This document shows positions 20,065 through 33,331 of a stretch of 64,000 bases of DNA, piece after piece. The stretch covers positions 1 through 64,000 of the forward strand of contig DAHUXS010000005.1 in NCBI GenBank assembly GCA_027306995.1, read 5' to 3'. The notes beneath the pieces are model-generated. The model ran no database searches, was not told the origin of the DNA, and worked only from the letters and a program-made list of their open reading frames with translations. The translations under genes were made by a program, and so were the position numbers. Within the stretch, counting starts at the first letter, position 1. Each line of letters opens with the position of its first letter. This DNA is from Lysobacter sp. GTDB taxonomy: Bacteria > Pseudomonadota > Gammaproteobacteria > Xanthomonadales > Xanthomonadaceae.

Positions 20065-21137
20065 GCGTCGAACGCATCGCGCCGGCCGAAGCCTTGCGGC
20101 GGGTCCGCGATGGCGTGGTGCTGGTGGACGTGCGTTCTTCCGACGAACGCGCGCTGGGCATGGCTGATGGCGCGCAGGGCATCGTCGCAGCGGAGTTGCT
20201 CGAGTCGGTCGCGGATCGCTTCCCGGACGCGTCGGCTGCGTTGATCCTGATCTGCCAGCGCGGTACGCGTTCGCTCGCCGCGGCCGAAGCCCTGTCCGCG
20301 CGCGGCTACCACAGCGTCGCATCGATCGACGGCGGCACCGAACGCTGGCAAGCCGAAGGCTTGCCAATGCAGGCGAGGGCGGAGGACGACGATTTCCTCG
20401 ATCGCTATTCACGCCAGATCCGCCTGCCGCAGGTCGGTCTCGACGGGCAGAAGAAGCTGCAGGCCGCGACGATCACGGTGGTCGGCGCAGGCGGTCTCGG
20501 TTCGCCGGCAGCGTTCTATCTTGCCGCCGCGGGCATCGGTCGCTTGCGCATCGTCGACGACGACGTGGTCGACCGCAGCAACCTGCAACGCCAGATCCTG
20601 CACACCAACGATCGCATCGGTGAGGCGAAGGTGGCTTCAGCGCAGCAGACGTTGTCGGCGCTGAACCCGCGCACGAATATCGAAGCCATCAATCTGCGCA
20701 TCGTCGAATCGAATGTCGATGCCCTGATCACGGATGCCGACGTGGTGATCGACGGCGCTGACAATTTCCCGGTGCGCCATGTCCTCAACGACGCCTGCCT
20801 GCGTCTCGGCAAGCCGCTGGTCTACGGCGCGGTGCAACGGTTCGAGGGGCAGGTGAGTGTGTTCGATGCCGGACGCCATCGCGGCGTCGCGCCGTGCTAT
20901 CGCTGCCTGTTCCCGGAGGCGCCGACCGATGCGCCGAATTGCGCGGAAGCGGGCGTGCTCGGCGTGTTGCCGGGCGTCGTCGGCATGTTGCAGGCGACCG
21001 AGGCGATCAAGCTGGTCCTCGGCATCGGCGCGCCGCTGACCGGGCGCCTGCTGGCTTTCGATGCGTTGTCGATGCGCTTCCGCGAGGCGCGAATTCCGGT
21101 CGATCCCGAGTGTCCCGCCTGCGGTCATCCGGCCTGA
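20061..21137 (+). CDS. moeB: Rhodanese-MoeB/ThiF fusion (sulfur-carrier adenylyltransferase)
   Basis: The 358-residue protein has an N-terminal rhodanese domain (1-110) with the persulfide-forming Cys65 in ICQRGTRS, followed by an E1-like MoeB/ThiF domain (115-358). The E1 part has the ATP loop [16 protein letters not shown], the zinc cysteines CYRC and CPACG, and NCAEAGVLG. It probably adenylates MoaD- or ThiS-like carriers and supplies sulfur itself. Human MOCS3 carries the same two domains in the opposite order. The ATG overlaps the der stop. Whether the target is molybdopterin or thiamine synthesis cannot be decided. Confidence 0.88.
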   Translation: MSVERIAPAEALRRVRDGVVLVDVRSSDERALGMADGAQGIVAAELLESVADRFPDASAALILICQRGTRSLAAAEALSARGYHSVASIDGGTERWQAEGLPMQARAEDDDFLDRYSRQIRLPQVGLDGQKKLQAATITVVGAGGLGSPAAFYLAAAGIGRLRIVDDDVVDRSNLQRQILHTNDRIGEAKVASAQQTLSALNPRTNIEAINLRIVESNVDALITDADVVIDGADNFPVRHVLNDACLRLGKPLVYGAVQRFEGQVSVFDAGRHRGVAPCYRCLFPEAPTDAPNCAEAGVLGVLPGVVGMLQATEAIKLVLGIGAPLTGRLLAFDALSMRFREARIPVDPECPACGHPA

Positions 21138-21192
21138 GCGATTCTCTCGTCGGTCGGCGATAATGCGTGTCCGCATCACCGATGGCTCCTGC

Positions 21193-22050
21193 ATGACCGC
21201 ACGCATCCTCGACGGCAAACGCATCGCCGACACCCTGCTCGACGAACTGAAACTGCAGGTCGATGCGCGCGTCGCCGCCGGCAAATCGCGTCCCGGCCTG
21301 GCGGTGGTGCTGGTAGGGGGCGATCCCGCTTCGCAGAGCTACGTGCGCAACAAGCGCCGCGCCGCGGCCAAGGTCGGCATCCAGGCCTTCGACTACGACT
21401 TGCCCGAAGGCACCACCGAAGCCGAATTGCTGGCGCTGATCGATACGCTCAACGCCGATCCGCAAGTGCACGGGATCCTGGTCCAGCTGCCGCTGCCGGG
21501 CATCCCCGATGCCACCCACCTGATCGAGCGCATCCGCCCCGACAAGGACGTGGACGGCTTCCATCCCGCCAATGTCGGCCATCTGGTGCTGCGCCAGTTC
21601 GGCCTGCGCCCGTGCACGCCGCGCGGCATCACCACGCTGCTGGCCTGGACCGACAGGCCGGTGCGCGGCCAGAGCGCGACGATCGTCGGCGTTTCCAACC
21701 ACGTCGGTCGACCGATGGCGCTGGAGCTGCTGATTGCCGGTTGCACGGTGACCAGCTGCCACAAGTTCACGCCGCCGGACGTGCTGGAAAACGCCGTGCG
21801 CGGCGCCGACATCCTGGTGGTGGCGGTCGGTCGCCCGGCGCTGATCCCGGGCGAGTGGGTCAAGCCCGGCGCGGTGGTGATTGACGTCGGCATCAACCGC
21901 CTCGACGACGGCCGCCTGGTCGGCGACGTCGGCTTCACTGCTGCCTCGGAACGGGCCAGCTGGATCACCCCGGTTCCGGGCGGGGTCGGGCCGATGACGG
22001 TGGCGACCCTGATGCAGAACACATTGGAGGCCGCAAACGCGTTACAATGA
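21193..22050 (+). CDS. folD: Methylene-THF dehydrogenase / methenyl-THF cyclohydrolase
   Basis: The 285-residue bifunctional FolD interconverts 5,10-methylene- and 10-formyl-THF with NADP. The catalytic region [15 protein letters not shown] (Tyr and Lys), the substrate motif VQLPLPG and the C-terminal [11 protein letters not shown] signature are all present. The ATG at 21193 gives the usual N-terminus [12 protein letters not shown]; an in-frame ATG at 21163 would add ten residues. It supplies formyl groups to the purine pathway completed by guaB and guaA just downstream. Confidence 0.95.
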   Translation: MTARILDGKRIADTLLDELKLQVDARVAAGKSRPGLAVVLVGGDPASQSYVRNKRRAAAKVGIQAFDYDLPEGTTEAELLALIDTLNADPQVHGILVQLPLPGIPDATHLIERIRPDKDVDGFHPANVGHLVLRQFGLRPCTPRGITTLLAWTDRPVRGQSATIVGVSNHVGRPMALELLIAGCTVTSCHKFTPPDVLENAVRGADILVVAVGRPALIPGEWVKPGAVVIDVGINRLDDGRLVGDVGFTAASERASWITPVPGGVGPMTVATLMQNTLEAANALQ

Positions 22051-22078
22051 CGCGCTTCCCAAGCCAACCGGACTGCCA

Positions 22079-23539
22079 ATGCTCCGCATCCTGGCCGAAG
22101 CACTCACATACGACGACGTTTCCCTCGTTCCCGCCCATTCGCTGGTCCTGCCCAAGGACGTGTCGCTGGCGGCGAACCTCACCAACACACTGCGCCTGAA
22201 CCTGCCGATCGTTTCGGCGGCGATGGATACCGTGACCGATGCGCGATTCGCGATCGCGCTGGCCCAGCTCGGCGGCATCGGCATCCTCCACAAGAACATG
22301 AGCGTTGCCGAACAGGCCGCCAGCGTGCGCCGGGTCAAGAGCTTCGAGTCCGGGATCATCCGCGAGCCGTTCACCGTGCATCCGGAAACCACGATCGGCG
22401 AAGTGCTGAAGCTGACGCGCGCGCGCAACATCTCCGGCGTGCCGGTGGTCGACGAGAACGGCCAGCTGGTCGGCATCGTCACCGGTCGCGACATGCGTTT
22501 CGAGCGCAAGCTCGACGATCCGGTGCGCCACATCATGACCAAGAAGGATCGTCTGATCACGGTGCAGGAAGGCGCCAGCGATGAGGAAGTACTGGAAAAA
22601 CTGCATCGCAACCGCATCGAGAAGGTGCTGGTAGTGAACGACGAGTTCGCGCTACGCGGGCTCATCACCGTCAAGGACATCCAGAAGAAGAGCGACAACC
22701 CGAACGCCGCCTATGACGCCAGCGAACGCTTGCTGGTTGGCGCGGCGGTGAGCCCGGGTGGAGATATCGAACAGCGTATCGAGGCCCTGGCCGCCGCGGG
22801 CGTGGACGTGGTCGTCCTCGATTCCGCGCACGGCCATTCGCAGGGCGTGATCGACCGCGTCGCCTGGACAAAGAAGCATTTCCCGCAGTTGCAGGTGATC
22901 GGCGGCAACATCGTCACTGGCGACGCCGCGCTGGCATTGATGGATGCGGGCGCCGATGCGGTGAAGGTCGGCGTCGGTCCCGGTTCGATCTGCACCACAC
23001 GCGTAGTCGCGGGCGTCGGCGTGCCACAGGTCACCGCGGTGTCGATGGTGGCGGAAGCGCTGCAGGATCGCATCCCGCTGATCGCCGATGGCGGCATCCG
23101 CTATTCCGGCGACCTCGGCAAGGCGCTGGCTGCCGGCGCATCGACGATCATGATCGGCGGCCTGTTCGCCGGCACCGAGGAATCGCCGGGCGAAACCGAA
23201 CTGTTCCAGGGCCGCAGCTACAAGAGCTATCGCGGCATGGGCTCGCTCGGCGCGATGGAAAAGGGCTCGAAGGATCGCTACTTCCAGGATGCGTCCGATG
23301 CCGACAAGCTGGTGCCGGAAGGCATCGAAGGCCGCGTGCCGTATCGCGGTCCGCTGGCGGCGGTCGTCCATCAGCTCATGGGCGGTTTGCGCGCGACGAT
23401 GGGTTACGTCGGTTGCGCAACCGTCGATGAAATGCGCAAGAAGCCGCAGTTCGTGAAGGTGTCGAACGCGGGGCAGCGCGAAAGCCACGTCCACGACGTG
23501 CAGATCACCAAGGAACCGCCGAATTACCGTGCCGGTTGA
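22079..23539 (+). CDS. guaB: Inosine-5'-monophosphate dehydrogenase
   Basis: The 486-residue enzyme oxidises IMP to XMP with NAD, the committed step to GMP. The catalytic Cys305 is in GPGSICTTR, the mobile flap region includes [10 protein letters not shown], and two CBS domains are inserted at about residues 90-205. It is separated from guaA by a Rho-independent terminator. Confidence 0.98.
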   Translation: MLRILAEALTYDDVSLVPAHSLVLPKDVSLAANLTNTLRLNLPIVSAAMDTVTDARFAIALAQLGGIGILHKNMSVAEQAASVRRVKSFESGIIREPFTVHPETTIGEVLKLTRARNISGVPVVDENGQLVGIVTGRDMRFERKLDDPVRHIMTKKDRLITVQEGASDEEVLEKLHRNRIEKVLVVNDEFALRGLITVKDIQKKSDNPNAAYDASERLLVGAAVSPGGDIEQRIEALAAAGVDVVVLDSAHGHSQGVIDRVAWTKKHFPQLQVIGGNIVTGDAALALMDAGADAVKVGVGPGSICTTRVVAGVGVPQVTAVSMVAEALQDRIPLIADGGIRYSGDLGKALAAGASTIMIGGLFAGTEESPGETELFQGRSYKSYRGMGSLGAMEKGSKDRYFQDASDADKLVPEGIEGRVPYRGPLAAVVHQLMGGLRATMGYVGCATVDEMRKKPQFVKVSNAGQRESHVHDVQITKEPPNYRAG

Positions 23540-23550
23540 TCCATCCACGC

Positions 23551-23584
23551 AAAGGGAGCCGCAAGACTCCCTTTGTTGTTTTCA
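23551..23584 (+). terminator. Rho-independent terminator between guaB and guaA
   Basis: An 8-bp stem AAAGGGAG/CTCCCTTT (23551-23558 with 23567-23574) has an 8-base loop and is followed by GTTGTTTTC. It begins 11 bases after the guaB stop and should limit read-through into guaA, allowing unequal GuaB and GuaA levels. Confidence 0.75.
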
Positions 23585-23602
23585 ACATCGAAAAAACAGC
23601 GC

Positions 23603-25162
23603 ATGACCAACATCCATTCCGACAAGATCCTCATCCTCGACTTCGGCGCGCAGTACACCCAGCTGATCGCGCGACGCATCCGCGAAATCGGCGTGTATTG
23701 CGAGATCTGGGCCTGGGACCACGATCCCGCCGAGATCGCCGCATTCGGCGCCAGGGGCATCATCCTGTCGGGCGGTCCGGAATCCACCACCGAAGCGAAT
23801 TGTCCGGCTGCGCCGCAACAGGTCTTCGATGCCAAGGTGCCGCTGCTCGGCATCTGCTATGGCATGCAGACGCTGGCGGTGCAGCTGGGCGGCGGAACCG
23901 AAGCCGGCAACCAGCGCGAATTCGGCCATGCGCAGCTGCAGTTCACCGGCGACGACGTGCTGATGCAGGCGTTGGCGGGCGTGACCGATGGCAGCAACGT
24001 GTGGATGAGCCACGGCGACCACGTCTCCAAGGCGCCGCCGGGCTTCCATGTCACCGCCAAGACCGATCGCCTTGGCATCGCCGCGTTCGCCGATGATCAG
24101 CGCCATATCTACGGCGTGCAGTTCCATCCGGAAGTCACCCATACTCGCGGTGGCGAAGCCCTGCTGCGCAAGTTCGTGGTCGATGTCTGCGGCTGCAAGA
24201 CGCTGTGGACGTCCGCCAACATCATCGAGGACCAGATCGCCCGCGTGCGCGAGCAGGTCGGCTCCGACGAGGTGATCCTCGGCCTGTCCGGCGGTGTCGA
24301 TTCCTCGGTGGTTGCGGCGCTGCTGCATCGCGCGATTGACGATCAGCTTACCTGCGTCTTCGTCGACACCGGTCTGCTGCGCTGGCAGGAAGGCGACCAG
24401 GTGATGGCGATGTTCGCCGAGCACATGGGTGTCAAGGTGATCCGCGTCAATGCCGCCGACCGCTACTTCGACAAGCTCAAGGGCGTCGAGGATCCGGAAG
24501 CCAAGCGCAAGATCATCGGCAACCTCTTCATCGAGATCTTCGACGAGGAATCGGCAAAGCTTGCGAACGCCAAGTGGTTGGCGCAGGGCACGATCTACCC
24601 GGACGTGATCGAGTCGGCCGGCAGCAAGACCGGCAAGGCGCATGTCATCAAGAGCCACCACAACGTCGGTGGCTTGCCCGAGGACATGAAGCTCGGGCTG
24701 GTCGAGCCATTGCGCGAACTGTTCAAGGACGAAGTGCGTCGCCTCGGCGTCGAGCTTGGTCTCCCGCGCGAGATGGTCTATCGCCATCCGTTCCCAGGTC
24801 CGGGCCTGGGCGTGCGCATCCTTGGCGAGGTGAAGCGCGAATACGCCGAACTGCTGGCGAAGGCGGACCACATCTTCATCGACGAACTGCGCAAGGCCGA
24901 TCTCTACGACAAGACTTCGCAGGCATTCGCGGTGTTCCTGCCGGTGAAGTCGGTCGGCGTGGTCGGCGACGCCCGCGCCTACGAATGGGTGATCGCGTTG
25001 CGCGCGGTCGAGACCATCGACTTCATGACCGCGCACTGGGCGCACCTGCCGTACGACTTCCTGGGCACGGTGTCGAATCGCATCATCAACGAATTGCGCG
25101 GCGTCTCGCGCGTTGTCTACGACATCAGCGGCAAGCCACCGGCGACGATTGAGTGGGAATGA
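23603..25162 (+). CDS. guaA: GMP synthase (glutamine-hydrolysing)
   Basis: The 519-residue enzyme has a class I glutamine amidotransferase domain (Cys85 in GICYGMQ; HPE triad in VQFHPEVTH), an ATP-pyrophosphatase domain with P-loop GLSGGVDSS, and the C-terminal dimerisation domain ending PPATIEWE. It converts XMP to GMP. I chose the ATG at 23603, which gives the conserved [15 protein letters not shown]; the open frame upstream is the guaB terminator region. Confidence 0.98.
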   Translation: MTNIHSDKILILDFGAQYTQLIARRIREIGVYCEIWAWDHDPAEIAAFGARGIILSGGPESTTEANCPAAPQQVFDAKVPLLGICYGMQTLAVQLGGGTEAGNQREFGHAQLQFTGDDVLMQALAGVTDGSNVWMSHGDHVSKAPPGFHVTAKTDRLGIAAFADDQRHIYGVQFHPEVTHTRGGEALLRKFVVDVCGCKTLWTSANIIEDQIARVREQVGSDEVILGLSGGVDSSVVAALLHRAIDDQLTCVFVDTGLLRWQEGDQVMAMFAEHMGVKVIRVNAADRYFDKLKGVEDPEAKRKIIGNLFIEIFDEESAKLANAKWLAQGTIYPDVIESAGSKTGKAHVIKSHHNVGGLPEDMKLGLVEPLRELFKDEVRRLGVELGLPREMVYRHPFPGPGLGVRILGEVKREYAELLAKADHIFIDELRKADLYDKTSQAFAVFLPVKSVGVVGDARAYEWVIALRAVETIDFMTAHWAHLPYDFLGTVSNRIINELRGVSRVVYDISGKPPATIEWE

Positions 25163-25201
25163 GCCGCTTGTTTGCGCGCCATGGCGCGCAAGCGGCTCAT
25201 T
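25158..25201. repeat. Long nested inverted repeat at the guaA stop
   Basis: Thirteen-base arms (25158-25170 with 25189-25201) enclose a perfect 16-base palindrome GCGCGCCATGGCGCGC (25174-25189). The guaA stop codon lies in the left arm. It can form a long hairpin with one 4-base bulge on either strand, suiting a bidirectional terminator or mRNA 3' protector between convergent guaA and the VOC gene. No T-run is seen on the plus side. Confidence 0.55.
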
Positions 25202-25286
25202 GACCGGCCAAGGATGGCCGGGCCGGGCTATCCGGAAGCTCTAGTGTTGCGCCATGGATGGCAACGATGAAGTCGGGCGAAGCGAT

Positions 25287-27419
<2,133 letters not shown>

Positions 27420-27420
27420 C

Positions 27421-27912
27421 TCAGCCGCGGCGTCGCGACAGCTCGTGGTCGAGTTCGCGATCGAAGCTGCGCACCGCGAGGTTGACCTCGCGCCACAACG
27501 AATAACTCGCGCCGAGCAGGAAGCTCACGCCGAGCACCGCCAGCAGCGTCGGCAGCATGCCCAGGCGGAAGCCGAGGCCCGCATCCATGGCCAGCGTCAG
27601 GCTGGTGCCGACGAAGCAGGCCAATCCGATGTAGAGCAGCTGGCAGGCGCGCAGCACGAGGTGCGCACGCTGGCGATGACGGGCGATCTGCAGGTCGCGC
27701 TCCACGCGATCGGGTGCTTCCGCTTCCCAGGTGACGATCAGCGAACGCAGACGATCGACCACGCGCGCGAGCCGGGTGTTGGCGGCCGCGAGCAATCCGG
27801 CGGTGGCGGTCAGGAAGAACGCCGGCGCCAGCATCGCGGTCAGGATGACGTAATGGATGGAGTTCGGGTTCGAGAGCATCGGGCCGGCTTCGTCGGGTGG
27901 CTGGGCTATCAT
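27421..27912 (-). CDS. DUF2721 membrane protein
   Basis: The 163-residue inner-membrane protein of unknown function has three hydrophobic segments, the first after [10 protein letters not shown] ([20 protein letters not shown]), and a basic loop rich in Arg between segments one and two. This is the pattern of the DUF2721 family. The start was chosen at 27912 because GGGAGG precedes that ATG at good spacing, whereas ATG 27879 has no ribosome site. It is divergent from orn, with only 28 bases between start codons. Confidence 0.7.
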   Translation of the reverse strand: MIAQPPDEAGPMLSNPNSIHYVILTAMLAPAFFLTATAGLLAAANTRLARVVDRLRSLIVTWEAEAPDRVERDLQIARHRQRAHLVLRACQLLYIGLACFVGTSLTLAMDAGLGFRLGMLPTLLAVLGVSFLLGASYSLWREVNLAVRSFDRELDHELSRRRG

Positions 27913-27940
27913 GCGACCTCCCGACGGAATGCGCGAGCCC

Positions 27941-28498
27941 ATGAGCGAAGATCAGATGGAACAGCGATTGATCTGGATCGACCTCGAGATGACCGGGCTC
28001 GACACCATGAACGATTCCATCCTCGAAATCGCCACGGTGGTCACCGACGCGCAATTGAACGTGCTCGCCGAAGGACCGGAGTTCGCGATCGCGCATCCGC
28101 TGGCGACGCTGGAAGCGATGGACGAATGGAATCGCACCCAGCACGGCAAGTCCGGCCTGTGGCGACGCGTGCTGGAAGAAGGCGTGTCGATGACGGAAGC
28201 CGAAACGAAGACGTTGGAATTCCTGCGTGCCTGGGTGCCGGCGAAGGCCTCGCCGATGTGCGGCAATTCGATCTGCCAGGATCGCCGTTTCCTGCATCGC
28301 CAGATGCCGGAACTAGAACGCTGGTTCCACTATCGCAACCTCGACGTCAGCACGGTGAAGGAGCTGGCGCGACGCTGGGCGCCGCAGGTGCTTGCCGGAT
28401 TCAACAAGGAAAGCGCGCATACCGCGCTCAGCGATGTCCGCGACTCGATCGCGGAGTTGCGCCACTACCACACGGCGATGGGCGCGTTCGCGGCGTAG
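27941..28498 (+). CDS. orn: Oligoribonuclease
   Basis: The 185-residue DEDDh 3'-5' exonuclease degrades 2-5-mer RNAs and pGpG, ending cyclic-di-GMP turnover. The DEDD residues are visible in [10 protein letters not shown] (Asp, Glu), a later Asp in ICQDRRF, and the terminal [10 protein letters not shown]. Length is close to E. coli Orn (181). The ATG at 27941 is used; ATG 27956 is five codons further in. Confidence 0.97.
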   Translation: MSEDQMEQRLIWIDLEMTGLDTMNDSILEIATVVTDAQLNVLAEGPEFAIAHPLATLEAMDEWNRTQHGKSGLWRRVLEEGVSMTEAETKTLEFLRAWVPAKASPMCGNSICQDRRFLHRQMPELERWFHYRNLDVSTVKELARRWAPQVLAGFNKESAHTALSDVRDSIAELRHYHTAMGAFAA

Positions 28499-28521
28499 CA
28501 AGTCTTCGGCGCCGGCCGGGC

Positions 28522-30018
28522 CTAGAGCACCGGTGCCATCATCGCGACCGTGTTTTGCACCAGCCGCTGGTGGAGCGGCCATGCACGCACTTCATCCAGC
28601 GTCACCGGGCGTGACGCCGCGAGATAGCCCGATTGCCGCGCATGGATCGCGGCGACGACATCGGCATCGGCGATCAGCATGTTGTTCTCGAAATTGAGCT
28701 CGAGGCTGCGGCGGTCCATGTTGGCCGAACCGACCAGCGCGAGCTGGCCATCGAGCGTCAACGACTTGCTGTGCAGCAGGCCCAGCGGGTATTCGTGCAC
28801 GGCGACGCCGCAGGCCAGCAGGTCGGCATAGGTGCTGCGGCAGGCATTGCCGACCAGCCATGAATCGTTTTTCGCGGGGAAGATGATTGTGGCCTTCACC
28901 CCGCGACGTGGTGCCGCGCACAGTGCGCGCAGGATTGCTTCGTCGGGCATGAAGTAGGGCGTGGTGATCAGCAACTCGCGCCGCGCGGCGTACATGCAGG
29001 CGGCGAACATGTCCGACATCGCGTTGTGGCGCGTGATCGGCCCGGTCTCGAACACCTGCGCAATCACGTTTTCATCGAAGCGCGTCGGCACTGGTTGCGC
29101 AACCGGCAAGCCTTCCAGTCCGGGTTCGCCGGCTTCGGCGATCCAGCCGCTGAGGAACAACGATTGCTGCTGGCGCACGATCGGCCCTTCGCAACGCAGC
29201 AGCATGTCGATCCACGGCGCGAACCGCGGCTTCACCTCGAATTCCGGATCGGCGCAATTCTGGCTGCCGCAATAGGCGATACAGTTGTCGATCACCACGA
29301 TCTTGCGGTGATCGCGCAAATCCGCGCGGCTGAAGGCGAAGTGACGCCAGCGCGCGATGTCGTTGAGCGTCTTCAGCAGTTTGACGCCGGCATCGCGAAG
29401 CTGCCTCCAGCGTGGCCCCTGGGTGAACGTGCGCGAACCCAGCGCATCGACCATCACCCGACATTGCACGCCGCGTCTTGCGGCGGCGGATACGGCATCG
29501 GCGACGCGGCCACCGGCATCGTCATCCAGCCAGATGTAGAAGGCGATGTGGACGTGTTCCTGCGCCTGTTCGATATCGGCGATCAGGGTGTCGATCGCGG
29601 CGCGGCAATCGAGCTTGGGCTGGTCGTTCGGTGCGTGGGGATGACCGAGCAGGGCGATGCGATTGCTGGCGACGGGACGGAAACCGTTGATCGAATGGCA
29701 GAGATCGAACAGTGCGTTGATGCGCGGCGGGACATCGACGACTGCAGCGTCGTCATTCTTGGGCGCTTCCAGCAGGCGCTCGGTGCGACGCAGGCGCTCC
29801 ATGCGGGCATGGCCGATGCTGGTTTCGCCCAGCAACAGATAAGCGATCACGCCCAGCGCCGGCACCGACAGGATGACCGCGACCCACGCCACCCGCGAGG
29901 CGGGTGTGCGATTGGGGCGGGTGAGGGCGCGCGCGACCACCAGCAGGTGCGCGACGAAGATGGCGATCGACCAGATCCAGCCGGCAAGGTCGTGCCGTTG
30001 GAGCAGGTGCAGCCACAT
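28522..30018 (-). CDS. cls: Cardiolipin synthase
   Basis: The 498-residue phospholipase-D family enzyme has two N-terminal membrane segments (residues about 10-30 and 43-62) and two complete HKD motifs: HRKIVVID followed by GSQN in the first half, and HSKSLTLD followed by GSANMD in the second. Both are needed for condensing two phosphatidylglycerols. It is most like ClsA-type proteins. It lies 6 bases downstream of ppsA on the same strand and is convergent with orn. Confidence 0.92.
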   Translation of the reverse strand: MWLHLLQRHDLAGWIWSIAIFVAHLLVVARALTRPNRTPASRVAWVAVILSVPALGVIAYLLLGETSIGHARMERLRRTERLLEAPKNDDAAVVDVPPRINALFDLCHSINGFRPVASNRIALLGHPHAPNDQPKLDCRAAIDTLIADIEQAQEHVHIAFYIWLDDDAGGRVADAVSAAARRGVQCRVMVDALGSRTFTQGPRWRQLRDAGVKLLKTLNDIARWRHFAFSRADLRDHRKIVVIDNCIAYCGSQNCADPEFEVKPRFAPWIDMLLRCEGPIVRQQQSLFLSGWIAEAGEPGLEGLPVAQPVPTRFDENVIAQVFETGPITRHNAMSDMFAACMYAARRELLITTPYFMPDEAILRALCAAPRRGVKATIIFPAKNDSWLVGNACRSTYADLLACGVAVHEYPLGLLHSKSLTLDGQLALVGSANMDRRSLELNFENNMLIADADVVAAIHARQSGYLAASRPVTLDEVRAWPLHQRLVQNTVAMMAPVL

Positions 30019-30024
30019 GGGCGA

Positions 30025-32418
30025 TCAGCCGGCCTTCGACTTCGCCAGCGCCAGCCAGGTGTCGACCACGGTGTCGGGGTTGAGCGAGACCGATTCGATG
30101 CCCTGTTCCATCAGCCACTGGGCGAGGTCCGGGTGGTCGCTCGGGCCCTGGCCGCAGATGCCGACATACTTGCCCTTGGCGCGTGCCGCCTGGATCGCCA
30201 TCGACAGCATTTTCTTCACTGCCGGATCGCGTTCGTCGAACAGGTTGGCGACGATCGAGGAGTCGCGGTCGAGGCCGAGCGTGAGCTGGGTCATGTCGTT
30301 CGAGCCGATCGAGAAACCGTCGAAGATGTCGAGGAATTCGTCGGCCAGCAACGCGTTCGACGGGACTTCGCACATCATGATGATCTTCAGCCCGTTCTCG
30401 CCCTGCTTGAGGCCGTTGCGCCCCAGCACTTCGATCACCTGGCGGCCTTCGTCCAGCGTGCGCACGAACGGGATCATCACCCACAGGTTGTCGAGGCCCA
30501 TCTCCTCGCGCACGCGCTTCACCGCGCGGCATTCCAGCGCGAAGGCGTCGGCGAAATCCTTGGAGACATAACGCGAGGCGCCGCGGAAACCGATCATCGG
30601 GTTTTCTTCGTGCGGCTCGTACTTGCTGCCGCCGATCAGGTTGGCGTACTCGTTCGACTTGAAGTCGGACAGGCGCACGATCACCGGATTCGGCGCGACC
30701 GAAGCGGTGATGGTGGCGATGCCTTCGGCCAGGCGGTCGACGTAGAAGTCGACCGGCGAGGCATAGCCGGCCATGCGCGCGTCGATCTTCTTCTTGGTCT
30801 CGGCGTCCTGTCCAGCGTAGTCGAGCAGCGCCTTCGGATGCACGCCGATGTGGCTGGCGATGATCATTTCCAGGCGCGCCAGGCCGATGCCGGCGTTCGG
30901 CAACTGGCCGAAGTCGAAGGCGCGTTCCGGATTCGCCACGTTCATCATGATCTTCATCGGCGCCGGCGGCATGTTGCCGAGATCGGTCGTGGTGCGTTCG
31001 AAGGGCAGGTTGCCTTCGTAGATGTAGCCGGTGTCGCCTTCGGCGCAGCTCACCGTGACCTGCTGGCCATCGGCGATGGTGTCGAGCGCGTTGCCGGTGC
31101 CGACGACCGCGGGCACGCCGAGTTCGCGGGCAATGATCGCGGCGTGGCAGGTACGACCGCCGCGATTGGTGACGATCGCCGACGCGCGTTTCATGATCGG
31201 TTCCCAGTCGGGATCGGTCATGTCGGCGACGAGCACGTCACCCGGCTGCACGTTGTTCATGTCCTCGAGGCGACGCACCACGCGCGCGGTGCCGGCGCCG
31301 ATCTTCTGGCCGATCGCGCGGCCTTCGCACAACACCGGGCCGCGCTGGCCCAGCGTGTAGCGTTCGATCTGTGTCGCCTTCGCACGCGACTTCACCGTTT
31401 CCGGGCGCGCTTGCAGGATGTAGAGCTTGCCGGTGTTGCCGTCCTTGCCCCATTCGATGTCCATCGGGCGGCCGTAGTGCTGCTCGATCACCAGCGCCTG
31501 CTTGGACAGTTCGGCGACATCGGCGTCGGTGATGGAGAACTTCGAACGCAGTTCCGCCGGCGTGTCTTCGGTGCGCACGCGCTCGCCGGGCGTGTCGGAA
31601 TAGACCATGCGCAACTGCTTGCTGCCGAGCGCGCGACGCAGGATTGCAGGTTTCCCAGCTTTCAACGTCGGCTTGTAGACGTAGAACTCGTCGGGATTGA
31701 CCGCGCCTTGCACCACCATCTCGCCGAGACCGTAGCTCGAGGTGACGAACACCACGTCGCGGAAACCGGATTCGGTGTCGAGGGTGAACAGCACGCCGGA
31801 CGCGCCGACATCGGAGCGCACCATCTGCTGGATGCCGGCGGAGAGGAACACGTCCTCGTGCGCGAAGCCGTGGTGGACGCGATAGGCGATGGCACGATCG
31901 TTGTACAGCGACGCGAACACTTCCTTGACCTTGTGCACGACGTCATCGGCGCCGGTCACGTTGAGGAAGGTTTCCTGCTGGCCGGCGAAGGAAGCGTCGG
32001 GCAGGTCTTCGGCCGTCGCGGAGGAACGCACGGCGACGGCGAGGTCATTCGTGCCGGCGTCCTTGCTCATCTGTGCATAGGCGGTGCGGATGTCGGCCTC
32101 GAGGTCGGGTTGCAGCGGGGCGTCGATCACCCAGCCGCGGATCTCGGCGCCGGCGGCGGTGAGGGCGGGGACGTTGTCGACGTCGATCGTCTTCAGCTTG
32201 TCGTAGATGCGCGCGTGCAGATCGTTGTGGGCGATGAAGGCCTTGAACGCATCGGCAGTGGTGGCGAAACCGCCCGGGACCGAAACGCCGAGGCCAGCCA
32301 GCTGGCCGATCATTTCGCCGAGCGAGGAGTTCTTGCCGCCTACCTGGGCGAGGTCGGTCAGGCGCAGGTCTTTCAGCCAGAGGATATTTTTGCTGAAAGC
32401 GGGGGCGGGGGCAGTCAA
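30025..32418 (-). CDS. ppsA: Phosphoenolpyruvate synthase
   Basis: The 797-residue enzyme makes PEP, AMP and phosphate from pyruvate and ATP for gluconeogenesis. It has an N-terminal ATP-grasp domain (starting [20 protein letters not shown]), a phosphohistidine domain with His425 in GGRTCHAAI, and a C-terminal TIM-barrel PEP site with CGQGPSDHP. The start is TTG at 32418 with GGAG seven bases before it; no upstream ATG exists. It is divergent from ppsR, its regulatory kinase/phosphorylase. Confidence 0.97.
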   Translation of the reverse strand: MTAPAPAFSKNILWLKDLRLTDLAQVGGKNSSLGEMIGQLAGLGVSVPGGFATTADAFKAFIAHNDLHARIYDKLKTIDVDNVPALTAAGAEIRGWVIDAPLQPDLEADIRTAYAQMSKDAGTNDLAVAVRSSATAEDLPDASFAGQQETFLNVTGADDVVHKVKEVFASLYNDRAIAYRVHHGFAHEDVFLSAGIQQMVRSDVGASGVLFTLDTESGFRDVVFVTSSYGLGEMVVQGAVNPDEFYVYKPTLKAGKPAILRRALGSKQLRMVYSDTPGERVRTEDTPAELRSKFSITDADVAELSKQALVIEQHYGRPMDIEWGKDGNTGKLYILQARPETVKSRAKATQIERYTLGQRGPVLCEGRAIGQKIGAGTARVVRRLEDMNNVQPGDVLVADMTDPDWEPIMKRASAIVTNRGGRTCHAAIIARELGVPAVVGTGNALDTIADGQQVTVSCAEGDTGYIYEGNLPFERTTTDLGNMPPAPMKIMMNVANPERAFDFGQLPNAGIGLARLEMIIASHIGVHPKALLDYAGQDAETKKKIDARMAGYASPVDFYVDRLAEGIATITASVAPNPVIVRLSDFKSNEYANLIGGSKYEPHEENPMIGFRGASRYVSKDFADAFALECRAVKRVREEMGLDNLWVMIPFVRTLDEGRQVIEVLGRNGLKQGENGLKIIMMCEVPSNALLADEFLDIFDGFSIGSNDMTQLTLGLDRDSSIVANLFDERDPAVKKMLSMAIQAARAKGKYVGICGQGPSDHPDLAQWLMEQGIESVSLNPDTVVDTWLALAKSKAG

Positions 32419-32446
32419 GGGAAGGCTCCGGACGGGGATTTGAGGG

Positions 32447-32458
32447 TGCCGATCGGCA
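32447..32458. promoter_or_regulatory. 12-bp palindrome between ppsA and ppsR
   Basis: TGCCGATCGGCA is a perfect palindrome in the 82-base gap between the divergent ppsA and ppsR starts. An operator controlling one or both genes is possible. The regulator is unknown and the site is not a Cra consensus. Confidence 0.3.
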
Positions 32459-32500
32459 ATCCGGTTATTTTAGCAATCGTTTTCATAAACGGCCTGCCCC

Positions 32501-33322
32501 ATGTCCGAGATCCGACCGGTCTTCTACGTTTCCGATGGCACCGGCATCACCGCCGAAACCATTGGCCATAGCCTGCTGACCCAGTTCACCGATGGCGAAT
32601 TCCGTACCGACCGTCTGCCATTCGTCGACACGCCGGACAAGGCGCGCGAAGCCGCCGGCGTGATCCGCGCCGCCGGCGAACAGGCCGGGGTGCGGCCGAT
32701 CGTGGTGAATTCCTGCGTCGACATCGAGCTCAGTGCCGTGCTCGCCACCAGTGGCGCGCTGATGCTGGACGTGTTCGCGCCGTTCATCGCGCCGCTGGAG
32801 CAGGAGCTGGGCCGCAAGCGCCAGCCGCGCGTCGGCAAGGCCCATGGCATCGTCGATTTCGACCAGTACCATCGCCGCATCAACGCGATGAACTACGCGC
32901 TCACCCACGATGACGGCATGCGCGTGGACTACAGCGATGCCGACGTGATCCTGGTCGGGGTGTCCCGCGCGGGCAAGACGCCGACCTGCGTCTATCTCGC
33001 GCTCCACCACGGCCTGCGCGCAGCCAACTATCCACTGACCGACGAGGATCTCGAGACCGATCGCCTGCCGCCACGCCTGCGCCAGTACCGCAGCAAATTG
33101 TTCGGCCTGACCATCGACCCCGACCGATTGCACCAGATCCGCCAGGAGCGCCGACCCAATTCGCGCTATGCCGAACTGGAGACCTGCAAGCGCGAGGTGG
33201 CGGCTGCAGATGTGATCTTCCGCACGGAACATATCCCGGTGCTGTCGACCACCCATGCCTCGATCGAGGAAATCTCCAGCCGGGTGCTGGAAACGCTGGG
33301 CATCAATCGCGAGATGTACTAA
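32501..33322 (+). CDS. ppsR: PEP synthase regulatory protein (kinase / pyrophosphorylase)
   Basis: The 273-residue DUF299-family protein inactivates PpsA by ADP-dependent threonine phosphorylation and reactivates it by phosphate-dependent dephosphorylation. The N-terminus [15 protein letters not shown] and the P-loop [10 protein letters not shown] (about residue 151) are diagnostic. It is divergently paired with ppsA. Confidence 0.96.
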   Translation: MSEIRPVFYVSDGTGITAETIGHSLLTQFTDGEFRTDRLPFVDTPDKAREAAGVIRAAGEQAGVRPIVVNSCVDIELSAVLATSGALMLDVFAPFIAPLEQELGRKRQPRVGKAHGIVDFDQYHRRINAMNYALTHDDGMRVDYSDADVILVGVSRAGKTPTCVYLALHHGLRAANYPLTDEDLETDRLPPRLRQYRSKLFGLTIDPDRLHQIRQERRPNSRYAELETCKREVAAADVIFRTEHIPVLSTTHASIEEISSRVLETLGINREMY

Positions 33323-33331
33323 GGTCGGCGC

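Noticed and set aside
29026-32571. An 1181-codon open frame on the plus strand across cls and ppsA
   Set aside because: It spans two clearly real minus-strand genes and their junction. The composition is typical of antisense frames in high-GC DNA.
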